A stretch of DNA of 64,000 bases from Bog-473 sp963751335 (GTDB lineage Bacteria; Actinomycetota; Acidimicrobiia; Acidimicrobiales; RAAP-2). Position 1 is the stretch's first letter. The number at the start of each line of letters is the position of its first letter. Shown piece by piece: positions 25,099 through 33,592 of the stretch. A program made the translations under genes and the position numbers. Under the pieces are notes generated by a model that saw nothing but the letters and a program-made list of their open reading frames with translations, searched no databases and was not told the origin of the DNA. The stretch lies in the NCBI GenBank assembly GCA_963751335.1, contig CAVVUB010000008.1, positions 806,001 to 870,000 on the forward strand, given 5' to 3'.

Positions 25099-26705
25099 GT
25101 GCCGATCAGGCGGCGAGAGATGACCTTGAGGGCCAGGGTTTCGTCGGCGCCCTCGAAGATCGACAGCACACGGGCGTCGACGAAGTAGCGGCTCACCGGG
25201 AATTCCTCCGCGTAGCCCATCCCACCGTGGATCTGCATGGCCTCACGGGTCACCCATTCGGCGGCGCGGCAGACGTAGGCCTTCACCATCGACGCCTCGA
25301 GCGCGCCCTCTCCTCGGGCCATCAGCCGGGCCACGTGGTACGAGCACTGACGGGTCGCCTGGATCAGCACGGCCATGCGGCCCAACTTGGCCCGGGTCAG
25401 TTGGTAGTCGCCGATCGGGGAACCGAACACCTTGCGTTCGGACGCGTAGGACGCCGCCGCGTCGTACGCCGCCTGCATGACGCCCAAGGCCCGGGCCGCC
25501 GTTTGCAGACGGCCGTTCTCGAAGCCCTGCATCTGGAGGTAGAAACCCTTGCCCAGCCCGTCGCGGCCCCCGACCAGGTTGGCCTCGGGCACGAACCAGT
25601 TCTCGAACGCGAGCTCGTAGGAATGCATGCCCCGGTAACCGAGCGTGTCGATGGGCCGGCCCTCGAGCCGGCCCGTGGCGAGGTCGGAGGGCCGGTCGGC
25701 CGACCCGTCCTGGGTGAAGAGGAACCCCTTGCCGTCGCCACGGGGCTTCTCCACCACGAACATGGAGAGGCCCCGGTGGGCCAGCGAGCGGTCCGGGTCG
25801 GTGCGGGCCAACAGCATGAGCACGTCGGCCCGGGCGGCGAAGGTGCACCAGGTCTTGACCCCGTTGACGACCCAACCGCCTTCGACGGGGACGGCCGACG
25901 TCACGATCCCGGCGACGTCAGACCCGTAGTCCGGTTCGGTCACCGCGACGGCGGCGAGGATTTCGGCCGAGGCCAGCTTGGGAAGCCAGTGCTTCTTCTG
26001 TTCCTCGGTCCCGCCGTAGACCAGCGCCCGGGTCAGGATCTCGGGACGGGTGATGAGCGAGCCGCCCAGGCCGAGCGAGCCCCAGCTCAACTCCTCGGTG
26101 GCGACGACCATGCCCATGTAGTCGCTCTCGCCCCCCGATGCGTACCCGCCGTACTCCTCGGGGACCGAAAGCCCGAAGCCACCGAGTTCGGCCAGACCCT
26201 CGATGACCTCTTCGGGGATGTCCCCGTTGGTGCGGTGCACGTGCTCGGCGTGCGGGCGCACCTTCTCCTCGGCGAAGCGGTGGAACGTCTGGCGGACCAG
26301 CTCGAAGTCCTCGCCGAGGTGGCGTGGTCCTTCGCTGCCGGCCAGGTCGGCCAGCACGGCGGGGTCGCGTTCGGAGGCCAGGAACTCGCGTACCGGCTCG
26401 ATCCACTCCCCCTCGACGCCCCAGAGCAACTCGCGACCCGCGACCTTGCCGGCCAGGTCGGCCAGCACGTCGGCCGCGAAGGCGGCGGCGATGCGGGCCT
26501 CGAGGTCGCCCCGGGCGCCGTACTGGAGCGTGGCCCGGGCCGTGGCCACCGCGGCGGCGGCATGGGCCACGTCGTAGGCGACCACCTGGTTGGCATCGAT
26601 CCCGCCGTGTCCGCGCACGGCGGCGCACGCCTGATCGACCAGTTCCTGGGCCAGGTCGACCGCCCGGGTCGCATCTCGCAACGAGGGGGAATGGGTCGCC
26701 GTCAC
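25095..26705 (-). CDS. Acyl-CoA dehydrogenase with N-terminal extension, methylsuccinyl-CoA dehydrogenase-like
   Basis: 536 residues from GTG 26705. Residues 1 to about 120 are a helical extension (VDLAQELVDQACAAVRGHGG, NQVVAYDVAHAAAAVATARA) followed by a complete acyl-CoA dehydrogenase: FGLSVPEEYGG, AVTEPDYGSDVAG, VNGVKTWCTFAARAD, MQIHGGMGYAEEFPVSRYF and IFEGADETLALKVI with the catalytic acid. That layout and length are those of methylsuccinyl-CoA dehydrogenase (Mcd). EKVRPHAEHVHRTNGDIP and EELSWGSLGLGGSL also resemble Mcd. Confidence in the family is high, in the substrate moderate. A much longer frame to 27020 exists but overlaps the methyltransferase. Confidence 0.85.
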   Translation of the reverse strand: MTATHSPSLRDATRAVDLAQELVDQACAAVRGHGGIDANQVVAYDVAHAAAAVATARATLQYGARGDLEARIAAAFAADVLADLAGKVAGRELLWGVEGEWIEPVREFLASERDPAVLADLAGSEGPRHLGEDFELVRQTFHRFAEEKVRPHAEHVHRTNGDIPEEVIEGLAELGGFGLSVPEEYGGYASGGESDYMGMVVATEELSWGSLGLGGSLITRPEILTRALVYGGTEEQKKHWLPKLASAEILAAVAVTEPDYGSDVAGIVTSAVPVEGGWVVNGVKTWCTFAARADVLMLLARTDPDRSLAHRGLSMFVVEKPRGDGKGFLFTQDGSADRPSDLATGRLEGRPIDTLGYRGMHSYELAFENWFVPEANLVGGRDGLGKGFYLQMQGFENGRLQTAARALGVMQAAYDAAASYASERKVFGSPIGDYQLTRAKLGRMAVLIQATRQCSYHVARLMARGEGALEASMVKAYVCRAAEWVTREAMQIHGGMGYAEEFPVSRYFVDARVLSIFEGADETLALKVISRRLIGT

Positions 26706-26746
26706 CGGCCGCGACGCTACCGGCTGGCCCGCCGGTCCTCTTTCGC

Positions 26747-27400
26747 TCAGGCCCGGCGACCGATCACCGTGACGAGCGGCGGCAGGACGACCGGGTCCTC
26801 GCCCGGATCGACCCCGGTGAGCGTCTCGAGATAGCGCGAGACCGGCCCCGGCCCCACACCGGCGGGCGCCTCCGCCCAGGCGTCGATCACCTCGAGCCCC
26901 ACGTCGCGCACCAGCGCGGGCAGGACAGCTCCGACGTCGGGGTGCCGCACCCCGGGCATGGAGAAGGGCGTGCCGGCGATCCGCCCCGCGGTCGTGATGG
27001 GCTCCTGGGCCACCACCCAACCACCAGGCCGCACCGCGGCCGCCATCATGCGCACGACGGCCAGGGGTTCGTGCACGTGGAGCAACAGGAACCGGCAGAA
27101 GGCGAGATCGACCGCCTCGGGCAGGGAGAGGTCTTCGCCCGCCTGGGTCAGCGCAATGACCTGGGCGTGGGCCGCGGCGGCCCGGGCCACCTCGTCTCGG
27201 GTACCCGGATCGCTGTCGACGGCATAGACCCGGCCGTCACGACCGACCATCTCGGCCAGGGCCACCGAGACGTCGCCGCCACCGGCACCGACGTCGACAC
27301 AGCGCCAGCCGCCGGCCACGCCCAGTCGTTCGAGAGCCGTGGCGAGTGGACGCCGGTACACGTCGTCGCGCAACCCCTTGAGTTCACCCGCCTGGCTCAT
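26747..27400 (-). CDS. Class I SAM-dependent methyltransferase
   Basis: 217 residues. Motif I VDVGAGGGDVSVALAE near 36-51, acidic end of strand 2 VYAVDSDP near 59-66, motif of strand 4 LAFCRFLLLHVHEP near 99-112, and RPGGWVVAQEP near 124-134. No indication of substrate: small molecule methyltransferases of this shape are diverse. Located 41 bp upstream of the Mcd-like gene on the same strand, so probably co-transcribed with it. Confidence 0.82.
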   Translation of the reverse strand: MSQAGELKGLRDDVYRRPLATALERLGVAGGWRCVDVGAGGGDVSVALAEMVGRDGRVYAVDSDPGTRDEVARAAAAHAQVIALTQAGEDLSLPEAVDLAFCRFLLLHVHEPLAVVRMMAAAVRPGGWVVAQEPITTAGRIAGTPFSMPGVRHPDVGAVLPALVRDVGLEVIDAWAEAPAGVGPGPVSRYLETLTGVDPGEDPVVLPPLVTVIGRRA

Positions 27401-27581
27401 GTCAGGGCGCTGTCACCATGTCGTCGCACTCTATGGCGGGCACCGGCCTGAGGCGTGCCGCCGGAAGCGCCAGACGGCGTTGCGAGGCGTCCCCCCTCGT
27501 TTTGATGCCCTGGCGGGCCCGTATCCGGTCCGTGCTCTCCTCTTCTCGAGCACTCGTGGCGGACCGATAACCTCCCTCCCC

Positions 27582-28016
27582 GTGAACGTGACCATGTTGC
27601 TGTGCGACGCCGCCCAGGTTTCCGACGGGAAGCTGTACATCCTGGGGGGCGGCTGGAGCATGACGGGCCCGGATCCCGTCCCCTCCGCCGTGGCCCTGAA
27701 GATCGATGTGGATTGGCACGAGGCGGAGACCTCGCATCACTGGGAGCTCTTCCTTGAGGACGCGGACGGCCGACCGGTGCTGATGGAGACGGCGGAGGGC
27801 ACCCAGCCTGTCGAGGTGCGCGGTGAGTTCACCGTCAGCCAGCCGCCCGGCATTCCCGAGGGATCGCCCATCGACGTCGCCCTTGCCGTCAACCTCGGGC
27901 CCATCCCACTGGCGCCGGGCACCCGCTTCGCCTGGCGCCTCACCATCGACGGTGATTCGTTGCCCGGTGCGTCCTTGGGCTTCACGACCAGGCCGCGACC
28001 GGCCACGGAAGAATGA
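27582..28016 (+). CDS. Conserved protein of unknown function (DUF6941-like)
   Basis: 144 residues from GTG 27582. The start NVTMLLCDAAQVSDGKLYILGGGWS is, from memory, the hallmark of a widespread actinobacterial family (DUF6941) with a beta-rich fold; the name should be confirmed. The middle has WELFLEDADGRPV and GIPEGSPIDVALAVNLGPIPL strands. No catalytic motif, no membrane segment. ATGA overlap with the MaoC gene (28013-28016) makes the pair translationally coupled. Confidence 0.7.
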   Translation: MNVTMLLCDAAQVSDGKLYILGGGWSMTGPDPVPSAVALKIDVDWHEAETSHHWELFLEDADGRPVLMETAEGTQPVEVRGEFTVSQPPGIPEGSPIDVALAVNLGPIPLAPGTRFAWRLTIDGDSLPGASLGFTTRPRPATEE

Positions 28017-28525
28017 CCGTCTACGACCGACCCTTCGGGCGCTACCTCGAGGACTTCGTTCCCGGTGACATCTACAAGCACTGGCCGGGCAAGACGATCA
28101 CCGAGTACGACGATCATCTGTTCTGCATGATCACCATGAACCACCACCCGCTGCACACCAACGCGTGGTTCGCAGAGAACGAAACGGTGCAGGGCAAGAA
28201 CGTCGTGGTCGGCAACCTCGTGTACTCGCTCGCGCTGGGCATGAGCGTTCCCGATGTCAGCGGGTCGTGCATTGCCAATCTCGAGGTGGAATCGCTCATG
28301 CATCGCTCGCCCACCTTCCACGGCGACACCATCTACGCCGAGACCCGCGTGCTCGACGCGACGCCGTCGCGGTCGAAGGACGACCGGGGCATCGTGACCG
28401 TGGAGACCAAGGCCTTCAACCAGCACGGCGACGAGGTTTGCTCCTTCCGGCGCAAGCTCATGGTGTGGCGGCGCGAGGCCGCGCCTCTCCGGCGTCGGCC
28501 CTACGGCGACGACGTCTGGGACTGA
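28013..28525 (+). CDS. MaoC-like dehydratase, possible mesaconyl-CoA hydratase
   Basis: 170 residues, single hot-dog domain. FEDFVPGDIYKHWPGKTITEYD opens the domain and the hydratase motif with catalytic Asp and His is in DDHLFCMITMNHHPLHTNAWFA (about 29-51). The form MNHHPLHTN is found in actinobacterial MaoC proteins grouped with malyl-CoA lyase and Mcd genes, where mesaconyl-CoA hydration is proposed. Here those genes lie 1.3-3.9 kb away with two other genes between. A general 2-enoyl-CoA hydratase remains possible. Confidence 0.82.
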   Translation: MTVYDRPFGRYLEDFVPGDIYKHWPGKTITEYDDHLFCMITMNHHPLHTNAWFAENETVQGKNVVVGNLVYSLALGMSVPDVSGSCIANLEVESLMHRSPTFHGDTIYAETRVLDATPSRSKDDRGIVTVETKAFNQHGDEVCSFRRKLMVWRREAAPLRRRPYGDDVWD

Positions 28526-28526
28526 G

Positions 28527-29456
28527 GCTCCGGGCGTCACGGCCGCCCGGGCCCGCCGCGTCGCTCAGCGGGTTCTCGAATGGGGCGAGGGACATCGCCG
28601 AAACCTGCCCTGGCGCCGGACACGCGACCCCTGGAAGGTCCTCGTCTCAGAGGTCATGCTCCAGCAGACCCAGGTCGACCGGGTCGTGCCCCACTACGAG
28701 CGCTTCGTCGGAACCTTTCCCGATCCCTTCGCCTGTGCCGCCGCGGGACCGGCCGAGGTTGTGCGGCTCTGGTCGGGGCTCGGCTACAACCGGCGTGCCC
28801 TGAACCTGCACCGCTGCGCCGTCGCTGTGGTCGAAGAGCACGGCGGTGCCCTTCCGGCGGACGATGCCGGTCTGCGTGCCCTGCCCGGGATCGGCACCTA
28901 CACCGCCCGCGCCGTGCGCTCGTTCGCCTTCGCTCAGGACGTGGCGGCCGTCGACACCAATGCCGTGCGGGTGCTGTCCCGTGCCGTCTCGGGCCGGGGC
29001 CTGAGCGTGGCCGAGGCGTCGCGCCTAGGTGACCGCCTGGTCCCCCCGGACCGGTCGTGGGAGTTCAACCAAACGATGTTCGACCTCGGAGCCACCGTGT
29101 GCACCGCGGCCCGGCCAGGCTGTGACCGGTGCCCCCTGCGCCGGCTCTGCGCCTGGCGGCGCCAGGGAGCCGGCGCGTCCGATCCGTGGCGGGCCGGTCC
29201 GCCCCGGCGGCGGCAGAGCGCGTTCGCCGGGTCGGATCGCAAGGGGAGAGGGCAGTTGCTCGACGCGCTCCGGCGCGGTCCGGTCGGCCGGCCGGCGCTG
29301 GCCACCGCCTGCGGGTGGCCCGACGATGCGGCCCGGGCGCAACGGGTGGCGGGCGATCTGGTGGCCGAGGGCTTCGCCTGCTGGTCCGGCGGGAGGACGG
29401 ACGCCCTCCGGCTGGTCGAGGCGGCGCCGTCGAGGCCGCCCGCCGTCAGGCGGTGA
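28527..29456 (+). CDS. mutY: A/G-specific adenine glycosylase; start codon unclear
   Basis: Removes adenine opposite 8-oxoguanine. All core elements are in one frame: LPWRRTRDPWKVLVSEVMLQQTQV with the catalytic Glu, the helix-hairpin-helix LPGIGTYTARAV with the following Asp in VDTNAVRV, and the [4Fe-4S] cysteines spaced C-x6-C-x2-C-x5-C in TVCTAARPGCDRCPLRRLC. The C-terminal NUDIX-like domain is short or absent (about 80 residues after the cluster). The protein similarity runs upstream to the MaoC stop, yet no ATG, GTG or TTG occurs in frame before ATG 28656, which would delete the catalytic N-terminus. A frame error near 28530-28600 or an unusual start is likely. Left boundary is approximate. 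Confidence 0.85.
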   Translation, partial: APGVTAARARRVAQRVLEWGEGHRRNLPWRRTRDPWKVLVSEVMLQQTQVDRVVPHYERFVGTFPDPFACAAAGPAEVVRLWSGLGYNRRALNLHRCAVAVVEEHGGALPADDAGLRALPGIGTYTARAVRSFAFAQDVAAVDTNAVRVLSRAVSGRGLSVAEASRLGDRLVPPDRSWEFNQTMFDLGATVCTAARPGCDRCPLRRLCAWRRQGAGASDPWRAGPPRRRQSAFAGSDRKGRGQLLDALRRGPVGRPALATACGWPDDAARAQRVAGDLVAEGFACWSGGRTDALRLVEAAPSRPPAVRR

Positions 29457-30318
29457 GGAAGTCGACGATATGCGCGTTGACCACGTCCGGCGCTTCGACA
29501 TGGAGGAAGTGCCCGGTCGCGTCGACCACCTCCATGGCGGAGCCTTCGGCCAGGAAGGCGAGCGGATCGCTGCTGATCGACGACAGCAGCATGCAGTTGT
29601 CGTCGCGCCCGTGCAGGTAGAGGGTGGGTTTGGGCGTCGGCTGCAGAATCGCCGCCTGTTCGTCGGCCAGCTCGGGCACCTGGAGCTCGGCCTGGTACAA
29701 CGCGCGGTAGTAGCTGATGGCGGCGAGCATGTGCTCGGGATCTCCGATCGACTCCTTGACCCGGGCCACGTCCCACGCGGCGTCGTAGCCCGGGGACCAG
29801 TCGGCCCAGAGGTGGTCGACGAAGGAGTAGTCCTCCAGGGGCAGCGCCGCTTCGGCCAGCGGGGAGAGGAAAAAAAACATGTACCAGCTCCGCTGCAACT
29901 GGGTATAGGTCAAGAGTGATAGGCCGATGGCCGCGGTGGGGGGCACCGCCGCCGCCACGGCGCGACGCCAGCGGTCGGGCTGGTGCGCCACGGCGCCGTA
30001 GGTCACCAGCGCCCCCCAGTCATGGCCGACGATGACCGCGTCGGGGCCGGCCCCCAACGCCTCGTGCAGGCGGTTCGCGTCGCGCACGACCGCGCCGAGC
30101 TGGTAGTTGCCGTCGGCCGGGAGCTCCGTCGGTGCGTAGCCGCGCAGGAAGGGGGCCACGGCGTGGAAGCCGGTCCGGGCCAGCTCGGGCAACAGGTAAC
30201 GCCAGGTGTAGGCCGAGTCGGGGAACCCGTGGAGGCACAGGGCCAAGGGTCCGTCGGCCGGACCGTCCTCGAAGTACGCGAACTCCAGGCCGTTGGCGCT
30301 GATCGTCTTGGCTTCCAT
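29446..30318 (-). CDS. Alpha/beta hydrolase, epoxide hydrolase-like
   Basis: 290 residues from ATG 30318. LCLHGFPDSAYTWRY (oxyanion hole), VGHDWGALVTYG with Asp nucleophile, LYLHGRDDNCM with the acid and ATGHFLHVEAP with the histidine give the epoxide hydrolase order. The segment LSLLTYTQLQRSWYMFFFLSP is the cap region. Ends 11 bp inside the 3' end of mutY on the other strand. Related in pattern to the hydrolase at 12151 but clearly distinct in sequence. Confidence 0.83.
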   Translation of the reverse strand: MEAKTISANGLEFAYFEDGPADGPLALCLHGFPDSAYTWRYLLPELARTGFHAVAPFLRGYAPTELPADGNYQLGAVVRDANRLHEALGAGPDAVIVGHDWGALVTYGAVAHQPDRWRRAVAAAVPPTAAIGLSLLTYTQLQRSWYMFFFLSPLAEAALPLEDYSFVDHLWADWSPGYDAAWDVARVKESIGDPEHMLAAISYYRALYQAELQVPELADEQAAILQPTPKPTLYLHGRDDNCMLLSSISSDPLAFLAEGSAMEVVDATGHFLHVEAPDVVNAHIVDFLTA

Positions 30319-30361
30319 GAATGAAGAACGTACTTCGGCGGGCCGCGGTAACGTCGGGCCG

Positions 30362-31216
30362 GTGAACATCACGTTCTACGGGGTGCGCGGCTCGTGCCCG
30401 TGCTCGGGAGACCGGTACCGTCGCTACGGTGGGAACACGTCGTGCCTCGTGGTCACCATGGAGGACGACGAGCCACTCATCGTCGACCTGGGCACCGGGC
30501 TGCGGGCGCTGGGTGACGACATCAGCAAGGAGGTGCGGGCGCTCGGCACGCCGATGCGCGCGACGGCGTTGCTCACCCATCTGCACTTCGACCACATCTT
30601 GGGGATCCCGTTCTTCGCACCGCTGCACGATCCCGGGGCCCGGCTCACCGTGCACGGGCCGGCCCAGCCGAAGGGCTCACTCAAGGACGCGCTGCATGCG
30701 GCTGTACAACCGCCGGTCTTCCCCATCCACATGGAGCAGTTCCGCGGCGAACTGATCACCATCGACACCCGGGATGAAGACTTCTCGGTGGGCGGGGCCA
30801 AGGTCATGGCGCGCCACATCCCCCACGCGGGCCCGACGTTGGGCTACCGGATCGAGGCCGAGGGTCGTTCCCTGGCCTATCTGCCCGACCACCAGGCTCC
30901 GCTCGACCGCCGCACCATCCCCGAGGCCGTGCTCGAGCTCTGCCACGACGTCGACCTCCTCGTGCACGACGGGCAGTACACCGACGACGAGTTCTCGGCC
31001 AAGGCCGACTGGGGCCACTCGACCGCCGCCTACGCCGTCCACGTGGCCGCCGAATCGGGCGCCCGGCGCCTGCTCCTCTCGCACCACGATCCCTCGCACA
31101 CCGACCGCGAGCTCGACCGCATTCTGAACGCCGGCCGCCGGTTACCCGAGGCCAAGCTGATCGAGGACGTGTCGTCGGCCCACGAGGGCCAGACCGTCGA
31201 CCTGGGCAAGGCTTAG
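30362..31216 (+). CDS. MBL-fold metallo-hydrolase
   Basis: 284 residues from GTG 30362. Begins NITFYGVRGSCPC and GGNTSCLVV, typical of the MBL group that includes PhnP-like phosphodiesterases. Metal ligands: THLHFDHILG near 79-88, HIPHAGPTLGYRI near 146-158, YLPDHQ near 167 and LLLSHHDPSHTD near the end. Acts on a phosphodiester or similar substrate; identity unknown. Divergent from the hydrolase at 30318 with only 43 bp between. Followed within 10 bp by a flavin reductase gene. Confidence 0.85.
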   Translation: MNITFYGVRGSCPCSGDRYRRYGGNTSCLVVTMEDDEPLIVDLGTGLRALGDDISKEVRALGTPMRATALLTHLHFDHILGIPFFAPLHDPGARLTVHGPAQPKGSLKDALHAAVQPPVFPIHMEQFRGELITIDTRDEDFSVGGAKVMARHIPHAGPTLGYRIEAEGRSLAYLPDHQAPLDRRTIPEAVLELCHDVDLLVHDGQYTDDEFSAKADWGHSTAAYAVHVAAESGARRLLLSHHDPSHTDRELDRILNAGRRLPEAKLIEDVSSAHEGQTVDLGKA

Positions 31217-31225
31217 GCAACTTCG

Positions 31226-31705
31226 TTGTCCTCGGGCCTCGACCAGGCCCGGTTCCGCGAGGTGCTCGGCCACTTCGCCACCGGGGTCACCATCGTCACC
31301 GCCCTCGAGGAGGGCCTGCCCGTCGGCTTCTCCTGCCAATCGTTCGCCGCGCTCTCGCTCGACCCACCCATGGTCGTCCTGGCCCCGGCCCGCGCGTCCA
31401 CCAGCTGGCCCCGCATCCGGGCGGCCGGCGCCTTCTGCGTGAACATCCTGGGCGAGCACCAAGAGGCGGTGTGTCGGGCCTTCGCCATCTCGGGTGGAGA
31501 CAAGTTCTCGGGCGTCGGATGGCGCCCGGGGATCACCGGCGCCCCGGTCATCGACGGCTCGCTCGCCGTGGTGGAATGCGAGCTGGGCGAGATCTTCGAG
31601 GGTGGCGATCACGAGATCGTCACCGGATTGGTCGTCTCCCTCGAGGTGGGCGAAGGCGGGCCACTCCTCTTCTACCGGGGTGGCTTCGGCCGTTTCGTGT
31701 CCTGA
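31226..31705 (+). CDS. Flavin reductase family protein
   Basis: 159 residues from TTG 31226 (GTG 31259 would still keep the domain). FMN-binding split barrel: REVLGHFATGVTIVTA near 10-25, GFSCQSFAALSLDPPMVVL near 34-52, and FCVNILGEHQEAVCRAFA near 71-88. Members supply reduced flavin to two-component monooxygenases or act as small flavin oxidoreductases; no partner monooxygenase is next to it. Nine bases separate it from the MBL gene. Confidence 0.85.
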   Translation: MSSGLDQARFREVLGHFATGVTIVTALEEGLPVGFSCQSFAALSLDPPMVVLAPARASTSWPRIRAAGAFCVNILGEHQEAVCRAFAISGGDKFSGVGWRPGITGAPVIDGSLAVVECELGEIFEGGDHEIVTGLVVSLEVGEGGPLLFYRGGFGRFVS

Positions 31706-31732
31706 ACGCGGGCGCTGGTACCGTTCGCCCCC

Positions 31733-32281
31733 GTGCCCGAGCTCATCCCCTCCTCCGTCATCGACGATGTCATCGTGGTCCGCCCCACTGTTCACGGTGA
31801 CGAGCGCGGCCGCTTCGTCGAGACCTACCGGCGGAGCTGGTTCGGCGAGCAGGGCAGCGAAATGGTCCAGGGCAACCGCTCCGAGAAGCAGGCCGGCGCC
31901 CTGGTGGGACTGCACTACCACCTGCGCCAGGCCGACTACTGGTACGCCCTGCGGGGGACCGTACGGGTCGTGCTCCACGACCTGCGCGTGGGCTCACGCA
32001 CCGACGGTGCGACCGAGGTGATCGACCTCTCGGGCGACACCGACCAGGGCGTCTACATCCCACGCGGGGTGGCCCACGGATTCGCGGCACTGACCGACGT
32101 GTTGCTCACCTACCTGGTCGACAACTACTACGACAACTCCGACGAGCTCGGGCTGGCCTGGGACGACCCCGCGGTCGGGGCCGACTGGGGCCTGACCGAC
32201 CCGATCCTGTCCGCCCGGGACCAGAGCAACCCGCGCCGGGCCGACATCCCCGACGACATCCGTCCGAAGCGGGGTCGCTGA
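31733..32281 (+). CDS. dTDP-4-dehydrorhamnose 3,5-epimerase-like protein
   Basis: 182 residues from GTG 31733. RmlC-type cupin: DERGRFVETYRRSWF near 24-38, ALVGLHYHLRQADYW near 61-75 with the active-site His, VLHDLRVGS, and YIPRGVAHGFAALTDVLLTYLVDNYY near 104-129. The family epimerises C3 and C5 of dTDP-4-keto-6-deoxyglucose for rhamnose in surface polysaccharides. No rmlA, B or D lies beside it; the YHLRQADYWYALRG form differs somewhat from classical RmlC, so another sugar-nucleotide epimerase is possible. Confidence 0.82.
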   Translation: MPELIPSSVIDDVIVVRPTVHGDERGRFVETYRRSWFGEQGSEMVQGNRSEKQAGALVGLHYHLRQADYWYALRGTVRVVLHDLRVGSRTDGATEVIDLSGDTDQGVYIPRGVAHGFAALTDVLLTYLVDNYYDNSDELGLAWDDPAVGADWGLTDPILSARDQSNPRRADIPDDIRPKRGR

Positions 32282-32448
32282 CACCTGGTCGCTCACTCCG
32301 GTCGTTGCGCCCTCGGCGGCCCGAGCGACGTTTCGCGCCGGCACCGGCCGGGCCCACCAATCGAGATCACACCGGTCGAGCGACGGACCTACGCACGGCC
32401 CGGAGGCCGCGGCCCGTTTCGGTGCCGGATCCTGTTGAATAGGAGGCG

Positions 32449-33540
32449 GTGCTGATCGGTGGGATCGTCGCTGTCGTCGTCGTGGCCCTCGTTGCCGTCG
32501 CCGCGGTCCTCCTGCGGCGCTCGCAGGACGACGCCCACTCGGTCGAGCACTATCACCGCCAGCTGCACACGCTCGAGGAAATCCGTTCCCACCCTTCGGT
32601 CGGCCCTTCGGTCGCCCCTATGGGCGGTGACGAGACCCTCCTCCCCGACACCGCCGCCCCCGACACCGCCGCCCCCGACACCGCCGCCCCCGACACCGCC
32701 GCCCCCGACACCGCAGCGGAGAACGGCACGCCCCGGGAGGCCTACCCGGCCAGCGCGTTCCGCGTCTCGGGCACGCGTACCGTTCGCCTGACCGACCTCG
32801 AGACGCCGGTCGTCCCCCCGGCGCCCCCTCCGGCCGTCCCCAACCCGGCCGAGCCGGTGAAGTTCGACGACACCGGAGCGCCCCTCGCGGCGGGCGAGGG
32901 CCTGGCCGAGGGGACTCGGCCGTCCTTCCTGCGGGGGGACGGCGACAAGGCGATGCACTTCATCGACCACCGTCCGCGCCGGCTGGGCGCCCCCCTGGCC
33001 GCCATCGGCGTGGTGACCGTGCTCGTCATCGTGCTGATCGTGACCGGTCTGCACTCGAACACCAAGCCGTCCGGCCACGGGTCGTCCTCCACGGCCACGA
33101 CGACCCCGGTGCACGCGCGCGGGCGCGCGACGGGGACCGGTCATGCCCGACACCGGCGCCCGGCCACGACCTCGACGACGGCAACGCCCGCTCCGCCCGC
33201 GGTGAGCGCGCCGACGGTGGCGTCGGCCCGCGCCGCCACCTACGACGTGACCGCGGGTTCCTACTCGCTGTTGCTGTCGGCGTCATCGGGGGAGTGCTGG
33301 GTCGAGGCGGAGGACCCGGCGACACGCACGGTCCTCTTCAGCGGCACGCTCTTGGCCGGTCAGTCCCACGCCGTGTCGGCCAACGGCCCGGTGGTGGTGA
33401 TCGCCGGCGCGCCGGGCGCGTTCGCGGCGACGGTCAACGGGGTGCCGGTCGCGTTGCCCTCGGGCTTCGAAGCCCCCTTCACGCTCACCTTCGAGACGCC
33501 GGCGGCGGGCGGCGCCGCGACCACCACGCCGACCACCTAG
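32449..33540 (+). CDS. Two-TM protein with RodZ-like C-terminal domain
   Basis: 363 residues from GTG 32449. A first hydrophobic segment at 2-22 (LIGGIVAVVVVALVAVAAVLL), a cytosolic or disordered region of about 150 residues with the PDTAA repeats, a second segment near 183-202 (AAIGVVTVLVIVLIVTGL), a Ser/Thr/Pro-rich linker, and a C-terminal beta domain (YSLLLSASSGECWVEAEDPATRTVLFSGTL, then VVVIAGAPGAFAATVNG) of the DUF4115 type found at the outer end of RodZ. Probably a cell-envelope protein. No helix-turn-helix domain as in true RodZ. Confidence 0.7.
   Translation: MLIGGIVAVVVVALVAVAAVLLRRSQDDAHSVEHYHRQLHTLEEIRSHPSVGPSVAPMGGDETLLPDTAAPDTAAPDTAAPDTAAPDTAAENGTPREAYPASAFRVSGTRTVRLTDLETPVVPPAPPPAVPNPAEPVKFDDTGAPLAAGEGLAEGTRPSFLRGDGDKAMHFIDHRPRRLGAPLAAIGVVTVLVIVLIVTGLHSNTKPSGHGSSSTATTTPVHARGRATGTGHARHRRPATTSTTATPAPPAVSAPTVASARAATYDVTAGSYSLLLSASSGECWVEAEDPATRTVLFSGTLLAGQSHAVSANGPVVVIAGAPGAFAATVNGVPVALPSGFEAPFTLTFETPAAGGAATTTPTT
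32644..32718 (+). repeat. Five tandem 15-bp repeats encoding PDTAA
   Basis: Unit CCCGACACCGCCGCC repeats five times in frame within the membrane-protein gene; the last copy has two changes (GCAGCG). The first four copies are base-identical, which points to recent slippage, so copy number may vary between strains. Confidence 0.9.
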
Positions 33541-33592
33541 GTCCGGCCCCATCCGGACACCTTCGCCCGAAGTCGTGAAGGTCGCCCCGGAC

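Noticed and set aside
25095..27020. Start of the extended acyl-CoA dehydrogenase at 27020
   Set aside because: The extra 105 codons overlap the methyltransferase gene and read as Arg/Gly-rich noise; GTG 26705 begins the conserved sequence.
28580..29032. Alternative plus frame starting at ATG 28580 as an N-terminus for mutY
   Set aside because: Its translation has no MutY similarity; the MutY motifs are in the other frame.
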